A stretch of DNA of 64,000 nt, from the NCBI GenBank assembly GCA_021307315.1, contig JAJSPD010000006.1, positions 744,001-808,000 of the forward strand, written 5' to 3'. Every line of letters starts with the position of its first letter. Within the stretch, counting starts at the first letter, position 1. A program made the position numbers and the translations under genes. This document shows, in pieces, positions 36,408 to 49,500 of this stretch. The DNA is from Bisporella sp. PMI_857 (Eukaryota; Ascomycota; Leotiomycetes; Helotiales; Helotiaceae). Below the pieces are notes generated by a model. That model did not search any database. It had not been told where the DNA came from and saw nothing but the letters and a program-made list of their open reading frames with translations.

Positions 36408-38719
36408 ATGGAAGCGAGGCAGCTTTGGAATTATGGAAGCCGGACGGTGACGGTGGCTTCGACTTCGACATACAGCATCCCGCACTGCACTCCCTTCACT
36501 CTACCCTCCAATGGCGTCCTATTTTTGGCCAGCGATACCATCGTCACCCTTACGTCCAACGCTGTATTTGAACCAGAATGTACAACGAACCCAAACGATA
36601 TTATCATCACGGATCAGTCCGGAGATGCTCCATCCGCGGTAACCGATTACCGCGATCCTTTCTACGCATCCACTCTTCCTCAATGTTACGCGCTGGCAGC
36701 GACAACTGTGATAGCATATATGCTCGTGATAATGCTTGTAATAACACCAAGGACCTTTCTGCACCGAGGTGCGATTGTGCTAGGTCGTAGGGGCTTCACA
36801 AATGGTCCCGCAGGTAGTGATGCGGGTATCGGAATTGGCGGACGGCCATGGCTACAAAAGTAGCTGCTCTCACCGTTGCGATATCTTTGTCAATTGCTAC
36901 TGCGGACACATTCCAAGTCGCGGAGGAACAATATAATAGTGGTATCATGGATGCTTTTGATCTACAGCAGAGAGTGGAAAATGGACTCGAACTAAAGATC
37001 ATTCGAATCATATCCGACACGTTCTTGTGGCTTGCTCAAGCTCAGACTCTGATACGACTATTCCCGCGACAAAGGGAGAAGATAATAATCAAGTGGACGG
37101 CATTCGCTCTCATCACCTTGGATGTGTTGTTCAGTATTCTCAACACCTTTGTTTATCGAGGTGCGTCTCGGCCACGGAGTTTCGTTGATGCTGTGCCTGC
37201 ACTTGCATACCTATTTCAACTTACGCTCAGTCTCTTGTACTGTGCCTGGGTGATGTATTATGCGCTTGCCAAAAGACGTGTTGCTTTCTACCATCCTCAG
37301 ATGCGGAACCAGTGTCTTGTGGCCTTATTATCCTTAGCATCCATACTGATACCTGTGGTGTTCTTCGTACTGGATATCTCCAAACCAACTGTTGCAGCGT
37401 GGGGAGATTATGTACGATGGGTAGGAGCTGCTGCTGCAAGTGTGGTGGTTTGGGAATGGGTGGAAAGGATAGAATGCTTGGAGAGGAATGACAAGAAGGA
37501 TGGGATTCTTGGAAGAGAAGTTTTTGATGGGGACGAGATGCTGGACCCCAATCCACCACCAGGGTCTAACGGAAAACGGCAACGGAAACGTGCGATCAGT
37601 GGTGCAGGAAATGACAAAGATGAGGGCGGCGCCGGGACGACAACTAGTCGGCACGGAAAGTCATGGCCAGGAATTTCTGATATAACCAGTCGCTACAGAC
37701 ATCGCACAAATAACCGCGATATCGAAGCTGTCCCAGACAGAGAAGCAGTGCCTCCCCACAACAGAACTAAGAGGAAAATCAAACCTCTTCCTGGATTATG
37801 GCCTTCTCGTCCTGATCCTGTAGCAACCCCAGTCAGTAGGACGGACACAGCTAGTGCAGAGAGCACAGTTTATGCAGTACGGTATCATCCCATTTCTGAG
37901 CCAACACCCAGACCGCCTGTTCCCAGGAACAACAGTTTAGAGATCACACGCACCGACACTGTTGGAGGTGATTCAAGTGACCTGGAAAAGATCAAGGTGG
38001 TAGAGCAAATGGAAGAAGGAGACGGTCACCCCTCGACAGAGAAGCGACCAACAGCCTGGCAATCCTTCGCGAAATTGAATCCTTTCCGCCAGAAAACTCA
38101 AGGGCCTCCAGCAGAAGTCTCGGCATACAGAGTCGAGCCTCTCGAGATGGTTAATGGACAGGGCTCGTCTCATCGATGGGATATCCGTGCAAGAATTGAG
38201 GATTTTGCTGTCACTCAAGCTGACAAGCTTCGAGAGAGAGCTCGTCCCACGACTACGGTAGATACGCTCCCGCGAACTGTTATTCCTGCACCAGCACGGA
38301 GAAGAAATCTTACTGCTATGTTGGAAGAGATTGAAGAGGCTGAATCTGAGCAAAATCTTCAATTCGCGTCTGGTTCTGGAGGATCAGTGCCTAACGTTAG
38401 CGCGCTCAGACCAGAGGGGCACGTTTCTCCTCCAAACCCTTATCCACATCGGTCACTAGAAGACCCATATACGCCGACAGATCTCAATAGCCAATCCATA
38501 GCACAACGAGGTATGATAAGTATCGTCACAACGCCTCAGGATCAACGATCAGGAGGGCTCGAATCTGTATCACCTTCTGCTCGTGAAGCACTGCCAAGTA
38601 TAACACCATCAAGTTCTCGAACGCTATGGGGGCGTAGTAGGAGCTCATCTCATGTAGACGGGCTACCAAAGCTAAGCATTCCTGCTCCGCCTCGGCAACC
38701 ACGGTCAGACGAGGACTAA
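36408..38719 (+). CDS. palH: pH-sensing receptor PalH (RIM21), one frame break
   Basis: Seven-helix plasma-membrane sensor at the head of the Pal/Rim alkaline pH pathway that activates PacC; it recruits the arrestin-like PalF through its cytoplasmic tail (family knowledge). The ectodomain includes HCTPFTLPSNGVLFL. Helices are visible at ALAATTVIAYMLVIMLVITP, VAALTVAISLSIATA, RIISDTFLWLAQAQTL, WTAFALITLDVLFSIL, ALAYLFQLTLSLLYCAWVMY, CLVALLSLASILIPVVFFVL and VRWVGAAAASVVVWEW. A hydrophilic tail of about 430 residues follows. No intron is needed. At 36860-36861 the frame changes between GGRPWLQK and VAALTVA: a single G appears to be missing after AAAAG, since both sides are PalH sequence. If the break were real the protein would stop before helix 2. 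Confidence 0.9.
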
Positions 38720-39694
38720 TCTTGAATTGTGCTTTGACCTTGTTTTCAGCGTGGCGCTTGGGTTTTGCATGGATTGGGATAGGAATCAAATACCCAAAGG
38801 GGCATGGTGGTTGTTGTGTTTTGGATATAGCATATGGCGTTACGATTTAGAAGAAGCGATTGGCGAGGAGTATATTGGATATTTCCGCATTGTATAGGAA
38901 AGCGGATGGATGCGTGGAGGGAATGGAAGGCTTTTTGTATAGGAAGCTAGCGTGGTGATGATGATTGCATGGGATGCATTTGTATTTGACATATGAAGTA
39001 ACTGGTGGGATGGTAGAGCAAATGTAAATACATCAAAGTTTCAATGCAGTGCAGCGTTTTGAAAGTCCCAAACACTGACGTTTTCCCAAGTCTCTGACCG
39101 TATGGTTCCTGTTCAGGTGAAGGCTCACTCATGATGTTTCTTTGGCGTATAAGCACAAACTAGGCCACCATCCAATGTCCAGCAACTCCGTAGCCCAGAC
39201 CACCATACCTTCCATCGAAGGCCCCACGACCCGATGTTTGACCCATATCCTTTTTTCCCAGGGGAAAGGTTCCGCTGCTTACTTACCCTTGGGTTCTAAC
39301 GGCTGATCAGAACAGTGCCGTGCCCTCAAGGCCGCTTTATATCTTGAGGCAGCGTACTGGCATATATATATCCTATGGGCCGTTTTTAGCAGAAACACAT
39401 CCTTCCTCCCTTTTTTCCCCTTTTTTTTTTTTTTTTTTTCCCTTTGGGTCCTCCTAGGCTGGTAGGTGGGGATCGGATCAGGCGTGTGTTCCGTTTTTGG
39501 AGAACGGCGAGAGATGCTGCGGCTCGTTTGGGCTTATCGGTGGATGGGAGGAGGTTGGCGTTGCCTGTTGTGTGCTGTAGCGGTGAGGAAGCTTCGGGGT
39601 TCGATGGACGTTTATTGCGTGAGGTGAGGTCAGCTCAGCTCAGCTGCATCGAAAGGAGAGGGGTGGATGCGGTAATCTTCGCGGTGGGAATCGT
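38720..39694. other. Intergenic with a long T-run
   Basis: Downstream flank of palH. A run of about 19 T residues begins at 39421 within a pyrimidine-rich block (39400-39445). A short CAGCT repeat (AGCTCAGCTCAGCTGC) lies near 39633-39648. Open frames here are short and unremarkable. Confidence 0.4.
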
Positions 39695-40234
39695 TTACGT
39701 GGCGGCTTCTCGTTCGGACTTTTTTTGTGTGAGACTTGAGACGGTCCTGTGGCTCACGTGTAGGGTTTTCCTGGAATATTGATGCTCTGGTGGTTCAGTT
39801 TCGGTGAGAGGTCTGAGTTCTTGGAGGGGTGATGTCGATTCCTCGGGTTGGTGTATAGCTTCCCGTATGGGTTCTCCTAAATAAACTGCGCCAGAAGATC
39901 GTCTTGGGTTGTAACTGTAGAATAAAACAAGATTGAGTCTGCGGTTGAAGGTCATTGGAGTTGGAGCAAAATACGTAACAGTTCTTGTAGCTGAGATTGG
40001 AAGGCGTCCTGTTTGTAGTAGATATAGCGCTGCACTTAGTGCGGTTCGAGCTGCATGTATTACTGCCAGCCGCTGGCAAAATATATCTTTGCCTACTACC
40101 TTGGTGGCTGCCTTGACCGACCTCGAGACGTGATCGAGTCCCAGGTTGGTCACAAATTGCTGGTAACCTTGGATGGCTTTCAATAGCCATAATGGGTTAG
40201 ACAAAGGCAGTATGTCACAAATTGACCTATGCAA
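39695..40234 (-). CDS. Doubtful hypothetical protein
   Basis: A 179-codon uninterrupted minus-strand frame with a somewhat protein-like helical stretch (FVTNLGLDHVSRSVKAATKV; RLAVIHAARTALSAALYLLQ). No domain, signal peptide or splice context is recognised, and the same DNA is also open on the plus strand for 112 codons. It may be chance. Confidence 0.2.
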   Translation of the reverse strand: MHRSICDILPLSNPLWLLKAIQGYQQFVTNLGLDHVSRSVKAATKVVGKDIFCQRLAVIHAARTALSAALYLLQTGRLPISATRTVTYFAPTPMTFNRRLNLVLFYSYNPRRSSGAVYLGEPIREAIHQPEESTSPLQELRPLTETEPPEHQYSRKTLHVSHRTVSSLTQKKSEREAAT

Positions 40235-40938
40235 ATAAGCACAAAGTTATTGGGAGATTTAGTGCTTGATGCCAAAAAAACCAATCCTCGGTATAATACT
40301 GCTGATGCTTATAGCCGGCCCATGGACTCGATCAAGCTCATGGGAACATCTGCGAGCGGATATTAACAAAGGCCGCGACTGAAAATCAACTGACACGATT
40401 TAGGCCTAGAGATCCAAGACAAGGCTCTCTTGTTACCGAGTTATCTTGCCACCATTAAGAATTGTGATTCCCACTTCTGAAAAAGAGGTTGTCAACCTTA
40501 GGCGCAGAAGTCGCTTGAGTTTGCTGCCCCTATTCATTACTACACGTGATGTTTACTCGCTAGACTTGGCACACAAGTTTGACCAACTTTGAATGCCCAA
40601 AAAAAAAGTCCAAAAAAAGATCCAAAAAAATCTGATGTCTTTGTTATAGTCCAAGCTGGTTTGTATTCTGCTCATGCCAGGAGTTGAGGTTCTAGACACT
40701 TCTGAATTGCCACTTGGAAGATCACCATTTGTATTCCTTCAATTTCAGGAGGGGAGGGTGACCAAACCCAGCACGTTTTACTCCTCAGCTCTAAACGGCA
40801 TCTAGGCCGCCGATGCTTGTACTTGGAAATCGCCCTCGGGTCAATCCCAATTTCTTGGGGACCTCAGGATCGGGTCTACCCCCAGAGCCACTGCCATCAC
40901 ACTTTTGATTGAGTCCCTAAGCCATTAAGGGGCAATTC

Positions 40939-40989
40939 CAAACTCCCAGACCCTTAGCACGTAGCTTGCACTACAAGTCTGGGAGTTTG
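40939..40989. repeat. Perfect 13-bp inverted repeat, 25-nt spacer
   Basis: CAAACTCCCAGAC at 40939-40951 is exactly complementary to GTCTGGGAGTTTG at 40977-40989. It could form a cruciform or RNA hairpin, or be a terminal/subterminal repeat of a transposon whose possible coding remnant lies about 370 bases downstream. Confidence 0.85.
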
Positions 40990-41097
40990 ACAAAAGTGCT
41001 TTGCTAAAACAAATACATATAAGGGTAATGGAAAAATCACCTCGCTACATGCCTCTCAGCCAATGAGAGGACTGCTTTTCCATACACTTATTTTCTC

Positions 41098-41123
41098 AAA
41101 TATTCACTCCAAATATTCACTCC
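41098..41123. repeat. 13-bp tandem duplication
   Basis: AAATATTCACTCC occurs twice head to tail and is followed by the partial third copy AAATCC. Confidence 0.9.
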
Positions 41124-41357
41124 AAATCCTTATCCTCAATTATACAAGGCGTGCCATACGCCATTTCTCTTTTAATACAAGAAAGACCATGCAAAGAATC
41201 AAACTTACAGGTGAGTTGTAAGGGCTTCACCTGTATCATAAACTTCCTGGTGACACCAGTTTTTCAGTATTAGATATTCCTCAGCCGTATGCGCCTACTG
41301 AAGCGCAGCAGGAGTAGCAGTTATACGCCACACAGACAAATTACTAGCTAGGGCTTA

Positions 41358-41597
41358 TTGCAAGCATCATTACTTGGCGAGTATCAAAACCCTCATCGTC
41401 GCTGGTCAATAACGCTGGACGACCCTGGGACAAATTCGCTAATTTCACTCGGATTTGATCACTTCGCGTTTTGGACGTTGCACAAGGCAGCGGCATGCAG
41501 ATGTTGGAAATTTCTAAGCTACGTGCCCAGCAAAACACGTCTTATTACGCATAGCTTCGAGCCTGTGGTCTTGGCTGACCGTGAGTGCGATTCATAA
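41358..41597 (+). mobile_element. Possible DDE-transposase N-terminal remnant
   Basis: An 80-codon fragment contains the order LLGEYQNPHRRWSITLDD, then LISLGFDHFAFWTLHKA. This loosely recalls the N-terminal region of Harbinger/DDE-type transposases, where a short helix with F..L...F precedes the catalytic core. No catalytic Asp/Glu residues are present in the fragment. The resemblance is from memory and weak; it may be unrelated. Confidence 0.2.
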
Positions 41598-42218
41598 AGT
41601 TAGGGTGCCAATTTGGAGGTTTGATGAGGCTTAGGACGTTAATGTTAACACGGCTGACGTGCACAGCTTAAATAAACCGAGAAAAAGACTCTGCATGGCT
41701 TCCCGACAAATCATAGCATCAAAAATTATCCTGAATGTGTTTTATTGGAGAGTAGATGAGTGTGCTGTAGGAGGAGCGGCGTTCAAATATGGGATTGGTT
41801 CACGATAACCAGGTTTTAAGAGCGCGATTCCTTATCAGACACGAAAACTCCATTTCGAATACGTCATAAGAAGTAGTACATGCAGTCTGGATGAAGGATC
41901 GGGGATGAAGGGATTGTGATGCTTCACGCCAATTTCCTACTCTACCGTAGCATGTGCGCAAGCCTTGTCGCTGCGTGTGAGGCAAACCAATGTTCCCATG
42001 TAAATCAACGCAAGAAGGGTATAGAAGAGACTCGTATTATAAAATCTTTTTTTTCTCGGAATAGAAGCAAAAACTAAACAACAGGTATCATCGACCACGA
42101 TAGTAGAACTGGGCACCCATGCAACAACTGCCCGTAAACGCAAAAGAGCCCTATTTTTTCTACCGCTGTCAGGAATTTTTTTTAATACTACATTATTAAT
42201 CTCTCCATGTCCCCTTGC
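41598..42218. other. Intergenic
   Basis: AT-rich downstream flank of copy B. No feature is recognised. Confidence 0.35.
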
Positions 42219-44237
42219 CTATAATCTACGTCGCTTTGCATCAGGTCGTGCCGGATCACACACATCATCGGGTGCGTCACGCTTGCCAAGAGAACAGAGC
42301 TGAGTGAATTCATGGACAAGTTGATTGTTGACAATAGTGGAAGATTCGTCAAGCTCAGTGTGACTCAGTCGATTTGAAAGTACGTTCACGGAGTCGGTTG
42401 TCGATGGTAGGCGCGTAGCAGGGGAGGAGGGGCCAACAGCAGAGGAAGCAGGAGGTGTCTGATGAGTGTCCGAACAAGTGAGAGGTGCTGATGTAACTGG
42501 GACAGGAACCGGGAAAGGACTTGTAGTCGCGATCTTGGAGGTCGATACTAGAGAAGGTGAAGAGATGTTGCGTGGTGTCGGACTGGGCGTGACATGTAAG
42601 GCACTCTCTGCACACGCAGCGGAATGACTGGTAATGGCCGGGGTATCCTCGTGTTTTGAGTTCGCCTCTTCGGTATTTGGGATAGGCGGATAGGTTGTAG
42701 GTGAAGAATTGGCATCAGGAGACGATGTGTTATATTGAGCAGACAAAGATTTGCCTTTTGGAGCAGTAGCTTTAGTAGGACGGCGGCGATTGAAGGCCTC
42801 TTTTCGAGGCTTGAATCTGCTACTTCCACGGCTGGTAGAGCCCACTTCCCCGCCTTGTACTGTAGTAGGGGCCGCCATGGGTTGTTGTGAAACTTCAAGA
42901 GTATCCGGAGAATCAATATGCATGGAGTCGAGCACGACACCTATATCTTTCTCATCAGATTCTTCATCTTCCGTTTCAGTTGCAGCTCGATGTCTCATAG
43001 ATACGAGTGTGCGTTTGTCACCAGAAACTTGCCACGAGGGATTCCGGCCATGTCGACGAGCGGATATTCTCTGAAATGGCGAGGGATTTCTTCTCCACAG
43101 CCTCTTTGGCGTCCAGTTCTTTCTCCACCATCTCATCATAGCCTTCGTCATCAGTGATTTCAGCTTCACTATCTGGTGCTTGCAGGTACTGTGCCTCGTT
43201 ATCTAACTCAATCCAGTCAGACTCTGCAAGTAGCCCTTCATCGTGCATGCCGTGGCGGATGTCATAGGGACTAAAGCAACCAACTTCAAGGCCGTCGATA
43301 TCTCCTTTTTCAAGGTCTTGAATATCCTTGTGCATATCCTTGGCTCTATTCTTAAGAACTTGGTACTGCCAATGACGTGTCCTCAGCAATTGCTCCCGAC
43401 GTTGCATTAAAGATTCGTGTAAGAGCATAGTATCATAGACGGCCTGAGTGTATCTTCTTGTTTAACAGCTATGGTTGCTTCTTTAGGGCTCTACTGGAGT
43501 GTTAGATTGCCCTAATATTCTTTAGACGCGAAGTGGCTTACCAGCATTGACATCAATTGCAGTGATAAATTCTTCGCTCAAGCACCTTAATCCAGTCTTT
43601 CTCCACCTTTTGACTTCTCCAAAGAGCCTCGCGAACCCGCTTGCCAAAACACGTCGCATTTCATTGTGTACTTCAGCAATCGTGACGGGTTGGTTTTTCA
43701 CGAAGAATTTGCCTCTCCCCGTGTTCAGGATATTATTGTTGTCATAGTCTGCATCAAAACGTTTCACGAGGAATTTAAGATAAAGGCTAGCAATATGCTC
43801 TCTGCCGAAGAACACGCTGCCTAGCTTACCGATCTGTGCATCCAGGGCAATCTTGGCATATCTGAGAAGTGAAGGATATATATCGGTAAACTCGAAAAAG
43901 CCGACCCTGAAGTTTGGCCCCCGAAAAGCATCTGTATCGTAGAAAAATAGGTAATCATAGGTATCAAAATCCACTCCGAGCTAGTGCCCATAGTCAGTTC
44001 CGTAACCAACCAAAGTGTATAGAAAAGATCGAGGCAATCATACCGCTCCATACTTCTGCTCGAAGCTTCGACTGAAGTGGCGAGTACGATAGCGCAGAGG
44101 GGAGACGACTTCGCCGGGTCGACTCCACGGAGTGCCTTTTGGCTCTCTGTACTTTGGAGGAAAACTGAATTGCAGTATCAGAAGTTCAAATCCTTAAAAA
44201 AATAGGTAAAGAAGATAACTTACGTTGCGGTTGACAT
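42219..44237 (-). CDS. Unknown-family protein, copy B
   Basis: Related to the gene at 24105-25691. Exon 1 is only 14 nt (44224-44237, MSTA plus two bases), followed by a 59-nt intron (44165-44223), exon 2 (44044-44164), a 63-nt intron (43981-44043) and a longer exon to about 43540. Shared blocks with copy A are EVVSPLRYRTRHFSRSFEQK before YGA and the intron, then an aromatic/acidic region (YDYLFFYDTDAFRG), and YLKFLVKRFDADYDNNNI. A further intron joins VNAG to a helical, acidic region (LLHESLMQRREQLLRTRHWQ; EAEITDDEGYDEMVEKELDA), but I could not match its phases. One frame break falls at about 43050. The tail is Ser/Thr/Pro-rich and ends DAKRRRL. As in copy A, a disordered basic C-terminus suggests a nuclear protein, which is inference. 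Confidence 0.6.
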
Positions 44238-46562
44238 CGCGATGTATGACGATGATGTTAAAGCTTTCTGAAATTGTGATGCCTCTCAGAAATCGGATTT
44301 GACTTGGATTAGAACCTAATTCCTGATGTATACGGTTTTGGAAATAATGCAACTTGTGCTTAGCTTTTGCTCCGCAAAATTTAAGTAGATCCGCATTTCA
44401 AGGCTGATAACTTTCACCTTTGATCTGAGCCTTCCTCACTCCAAAGTGCTAGGACTCAAGAGACATCTAGAATGCGCTGATGTATGGCCTTAAATGGATG
44501 CCACTTATTCATACTCAAAGGGAACGATTCAGAATACTTAGTGCTTTGCAGCCATCAGCGCAGAAGCTGATGGAAATAACCTACCAACAAGAACGAGCAT
44601 AGATCCTACTTACTTGATAAGATTCGGCACACAAAACATGTCACTTTACGCATATATGATGAAGTTAGCTATCTCTCAGACCCGTAGTCGCAAATTGAAT
44701 ACACCAACATATATAGCAAACATGAGGACTAGAGTCAATGGATGAGGCTGCGCTATCAGTTCGATAAGTAAGTTTGCTCTTGCAGTTCAGATCGGAACTA
44801 AAACACTCAAGCGGTACCTCCGTCAATGGGGAGTCCCAAGCTTATGCCAAAACCATATCCATGGCATCACTTGGAGAAAGGATATGCTCGTTACCCTCAG
44901 CTACTCAAACAAAAGATAGGGCCATGTCGATTGATTTTATCACCTACTCCAGCTCGCTCTGGCTTGTCCATCAACAATGTCATGAATTCTCAGTGATAAT
45001 ATCTCATTGAGATACTAAGTCTACCAGACTTTGAAGTTACTTTGCTGTTAGCAGAGTTAGCTTTTCCCTTGCTAAGTACTCGTAGTCCGTAGTAGCCAGT
45101 AATGTCTGTTACTTTACTCGACTTATTTATACTACGTTGCCGTCATATGAGCTGCGCACTTGATTAGGAACTAAACCGGCATTTTCCAAGATTTTCATCA
45201 TCGCCATACTACAAATAAAAACTAGATACTCAATCAGCTCTCGGACATCCAAGATATCTCTCCATCACACCTCTGCTCCGTCACAATCCTGCTCCTCCCC
45301 CGCCGCATCAGAATACGGTACCATCCCAACCTTGCCTCGAACCTCGTAATCTTCTCTCCATCAGAAAAAGCAGTCTCCTAACCACCTCCACGCATATCCA
45401 CCTATCCAACCATCAACCAACCCCATCCGCCCGCCAGCTCCTCTCAAAAACCAACATCCCCATCCCCCAACCTTCACCCTCACCCTCACCCTCATCCTCA
45501 TCCTCATCCTCACCCTCACCCTCATCCCACACTACCGCACCTCAACACAACCCAAAAAAAAAAAAGCCATCCACGTGTTTCTACACATCGGGAAAAAAAA
45601 AAAAAAGCAAAAAAAGAAAAGGAAGGAAAGTAGCAAGGCGCATGTACAACACAAGGAAGGGGCATGATGCAAGAATCGACACACCCGTGGCACCAGCGGC
45701 ATCAGCCATTCCCCATTACGTGACCGTACATTACTGCACCTTGGTGCCGCAGGGGACGCCGGCGCGCGGGCACGCGGTGGAACCACACATGCGGATCGGA
45801 ACAGGAAAAACACGTATTGTTTCAGCCTTTTTTGCTCCATTTCGGTTCGGTATCGGGTTGGGTTCGAACGGTAGGGAAGGGAAAAACGGGAGGGTGAGAC
45901 TGCGGTGCGTTTCGGTCCCCCGGGGCCCGTGTGTCCAAGGATGTTGATGTTGGACGAGACTTAAAGTGGTGCTTATGTTGTTGAGTCATCGGAATATATA
46001 ATGAAACAAACAGCAGATTACTAGGTAGGTAGGCCAAGTTACCAATGAGAAAACCACGGAGGTAAAAAGAGCAAGGCGAGCATCTACAAAGCTTTTGTCT
46101 GATTTGCATCATTTAATTATCTACTTGCGCAGTTACCTGCCCATCTGAGAAAGCACACTTCATGGTGTGAATCCCCCCCTCTATCATTGGCGATGAGATA
46201 ATCGCGCAAAAGTTCAAGAGAGGAGAGCCAGTGGCATATTTCAAAGGCTCTCCATCAATAATTAGCAACCTGGCTCCCATTCCTAAACAATAGTAGGACA
46301 GTCCTGGTTGAATCGTAATCCCACGCCCAGAAGAGCGTCATGTACAACAAGCAAAATCGCTATCCTCCGGCCATGCACCTTTTTTATTCAGAAAAAGAAA
46401 AGAAGCCCTTCGTCCCTGGTCGTAAGCTTTGGGTCATTATCATTATAACACATAGGAGAAGCAGATTATGCAACTCATATTAGGAGAGATACCCCCACGA
46501 CGTGTTCTAGATCATGCAGCAATGTCGAGATACGCTGTCAGAAGTGGGAAGTCTGAATTGGA
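44238..46562. other. Gene-poor intergenic region
   Basis: Apart from the hexamer array annotated separately and A-runs at 45551-45606, only short open frames are seen. A pyrimidine-rich block covers about 45230-45550. Confidence 0.35.
45474..45527. repeat. Tandem hexamer array (CACCCT/CATCCT)
   Basis: About nine hexamer units alternate TCACCC and TCATCC in blocks of three. It is a minisatellite-like array in intergenic DNA. It does not match the telomere repeat TTAGGG. Confidence 0.9.
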
Positions 46563-49500
46563 TCAGACATTGTCGGACGAGGTGCGATCCACCGTCGTGC
46601 GTGGGGTCGCACGTGGGGTTGGATCGCTATCCGAAGGCTGTAAGCTTGAAGAATCCTCCCCAGATGCGTCCTCGACCATCTCTGTATTTACAGCTATGAA
46701 TGAATTAGCATGGGCGACCATGTGGGGGAGATTATTTGTCGCCACATACCTGCTTGCTGGTCGAGGTTTGCCAAATCCTCGTCAGCCTGCGATCCCAGCG
46801 TGCCTAAAGTAGAATCCGTATCTTGGAAAGACTCATGCGAGTACTTGACAGGCTTCTTCGGACCATCATTCTCGTTTTCGCTGACATCTCCGCTAGACAT
46901 ATCTTGATTTCCGGCGCTAGTTGGTCGTGCTAGAGCGGACTCTTGCAGAGCCTTGGCCTTGGCAAGAGCCGCAGATGCCACCGTTGCTGCTCTCTCTGCA
47001 CGGATTTGCTTCTTCCACATGTTGGCGTAACGCCCCTTCATTGCCAGAAGCTCTTCGTGAGAGCCTGACTCTGCAACCCTCCCCGCATGGAGTACGAGAA
47101 TTTGATCAGCGCTGGTAACCGTGGATAAGCGGTGACTATTGCTTATGTCAGCAAATGCATTTCTTGAAGGCAGAAAGATACTTACGCAATAACAAGCATG
47201 GTGCGGCCCTTGGATAGAGTCTTTAGTGCTTCTTGAATATTCTGCTCTGTGTCCGAGTCAAGAGCCGCAGTAGCTTCATCAAGCATGATAATACGAGGAT
47301 TCTTGAGGATTGTACGCGCGATCGCCACCCGTTGCTTCTCGCCACCACTTAACCTTAAGCCACGCTCACCGACCTTCGTATTGTACCCCTGGGAAAGACA
47401 TAATTTTATCATGAATAGACGCAGCTGTACAGGCGGCATAAATGTCCTCATCCGTAGCATCCTGATTGGCATAACGCAAATTGTACATAAGAGTCTCATT
47501 GAATAGAACGGTATCCTGAGGCACCACGCCGATGTGGCGACGAACTGAATCGATAGTGACATTCTTAACGTCATTGCCATCAACCTGGATGCTGCCAGAT
47601 TGCGCATTATAGAAGCGGAACAGCAACCTGAAGACAGTCGATTTTCCTCCACCGGACTCGCCAACAAAGGCGGTGGTCGTGCCAGGTTTGCATGTAAAAC
47701 TCAAGTCTTCTAATGCTGGCTTGCGTTCATCGTATGAGAATTTGACGTTCTGAAAACGAATATGTCCTTCGCACGTTGGCATTTCGGTGGCAGTCGCATC
47801 ATCGATGACCGTAGGTTGCTCCCTAAATAGCTCTAACAGGCGCTCGCCGCTGATCATTGAATTCTGAATAGTCCGATAGAAAGTGCCGAAGAAGTTCAGT
47901 GGTGCCTGAAGCTGAGCCATATAAGTTAATAGAGCAACAAAGTCTCCAACCTCGCGCTTGCCGATAGTGACTTGAAATGCCATGAGAAAAGAGGTTAGAA
48001 GGAGTCCGGTCATGAAAACCATGTTTTGAGTAATATTCAGGATATTCAATGAAATGGTGACTTTATATTCCATGGCCTGGAAGGCAGTAACAGCAGCGCG
48101 ATAACGCGCGAACTCATAAACTTCGGCGTTGAAGTATTTAACAGTCTCATAAGAGGTCAGCGAGTCGTTCTTGACAGCATCCTCCTCGCGACTCAAGTTG
48201 GTCATAGAACGTCGCTGCTGCGAACGCCAGCGTGCCATGCGAATGGTTAGGTAGAGATACATGAAAGTAATAACACCGACAATTAGTGCATAGTAGGCAT
48301 CGAAATTGAGACCAAAGTATACAATAGCGAATCCAAGGTCGAATACCATTGGTATGATTGAGAACGTGACCTGCTCGAGGAAATTGTTGATAGCATTTCC
48401 CTTGCTGAGTGCAGACAGAACTTCACCCGTACGTTGCCAAGGTGGAAGTCAAGACTGAGGCTGTGCACATGCTCAAACGAAGCTGTTGTCAGGGCCTGGT
48501 AAGAGTACTGTGAGATCGGGATCCAAAGAACGGATCTAGCTGCCCCAAGGATTCCAGAACTTCCTTGCATGAACTTGAAGGCGATTAGCAAAGAGATAGC
48601 GAGCCATGGCATTCCCGTCCAACCGTCCTTGTTGGAGAGCTGATTAGTAACAACTCCCATCTGTATCGGCACCAGCACATTGATGGCTCTTTGACACACC
48701 ACGATACAGAAGCAAACCACAACAACTAGCTTCAATCTGAGTGATTTGGCTGGCCAGAGATAGGGAAAGAATAATGAATAAGAGGTTAGGTACTCCCACC
48801 AACTCTTCACTGGTACAGTAGTTGGCTTATAGAAGGCTGGAACGTTCTCTTCTACACTCGCTTGGTCGCCATGGGCAGTGCCAGGCGCAGATGCGAGAAC
48901 CGGAATCCCATTCTCTCCACGACCATGTTCAGCGTTTCCATTGGAGATCGTACCATTGTTCGATACATGGCTGTTGCTGTTTGCCTGACCATTGACAAGC
49001 AGGGCGTAGTTATATCCTCCGATCCACGGCGGCTCCAATCTCGGGGTTTCCGGGATCGTTGAATCGAAAAGAGGGTATACAAGCCAACAATTAACATCAA
49101 GAGCACCGTTCGGAGAGATGCAATGGTAATATCGATAATTTCCCAGTCTGTTGCTTTCTCAATCACGGGCCTATCGCTGAAGCGCAAAGAGTTGACTTCC
49201 TCGTGCGGTGAAGTATAGAGTATAGTGCTGGCAATGAGTAATGTGATTTCTCCTGCAAGACCCACGATCCATGTAACCTGGTGTGCAATAGTCGGTGAAG
49301 GGGTGCTGTCGACTAGTGAGATCAAGAAGATACTGTAAAAGAACGCCGAGGCGCAAACGTATATCTATGATTGTAAATTAGCTGTTGGGGAGAGTAATTG
49401 AAAATTCCTGTTTTCGTAAGTACTTACTGCTTTTGCCTCTCCACACCACCACCCGGAGTCGCGTTTGGCAAGAGCGTGAACAATAATGTTCACCGCATTA

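Noticed and set aside
45474..45527. Hexamer array considered as a CRISPR or telomere repeat
   Set aside because: Units are contiguous without spacers and differ from TTAGGG; it is a simple tandem repeat.
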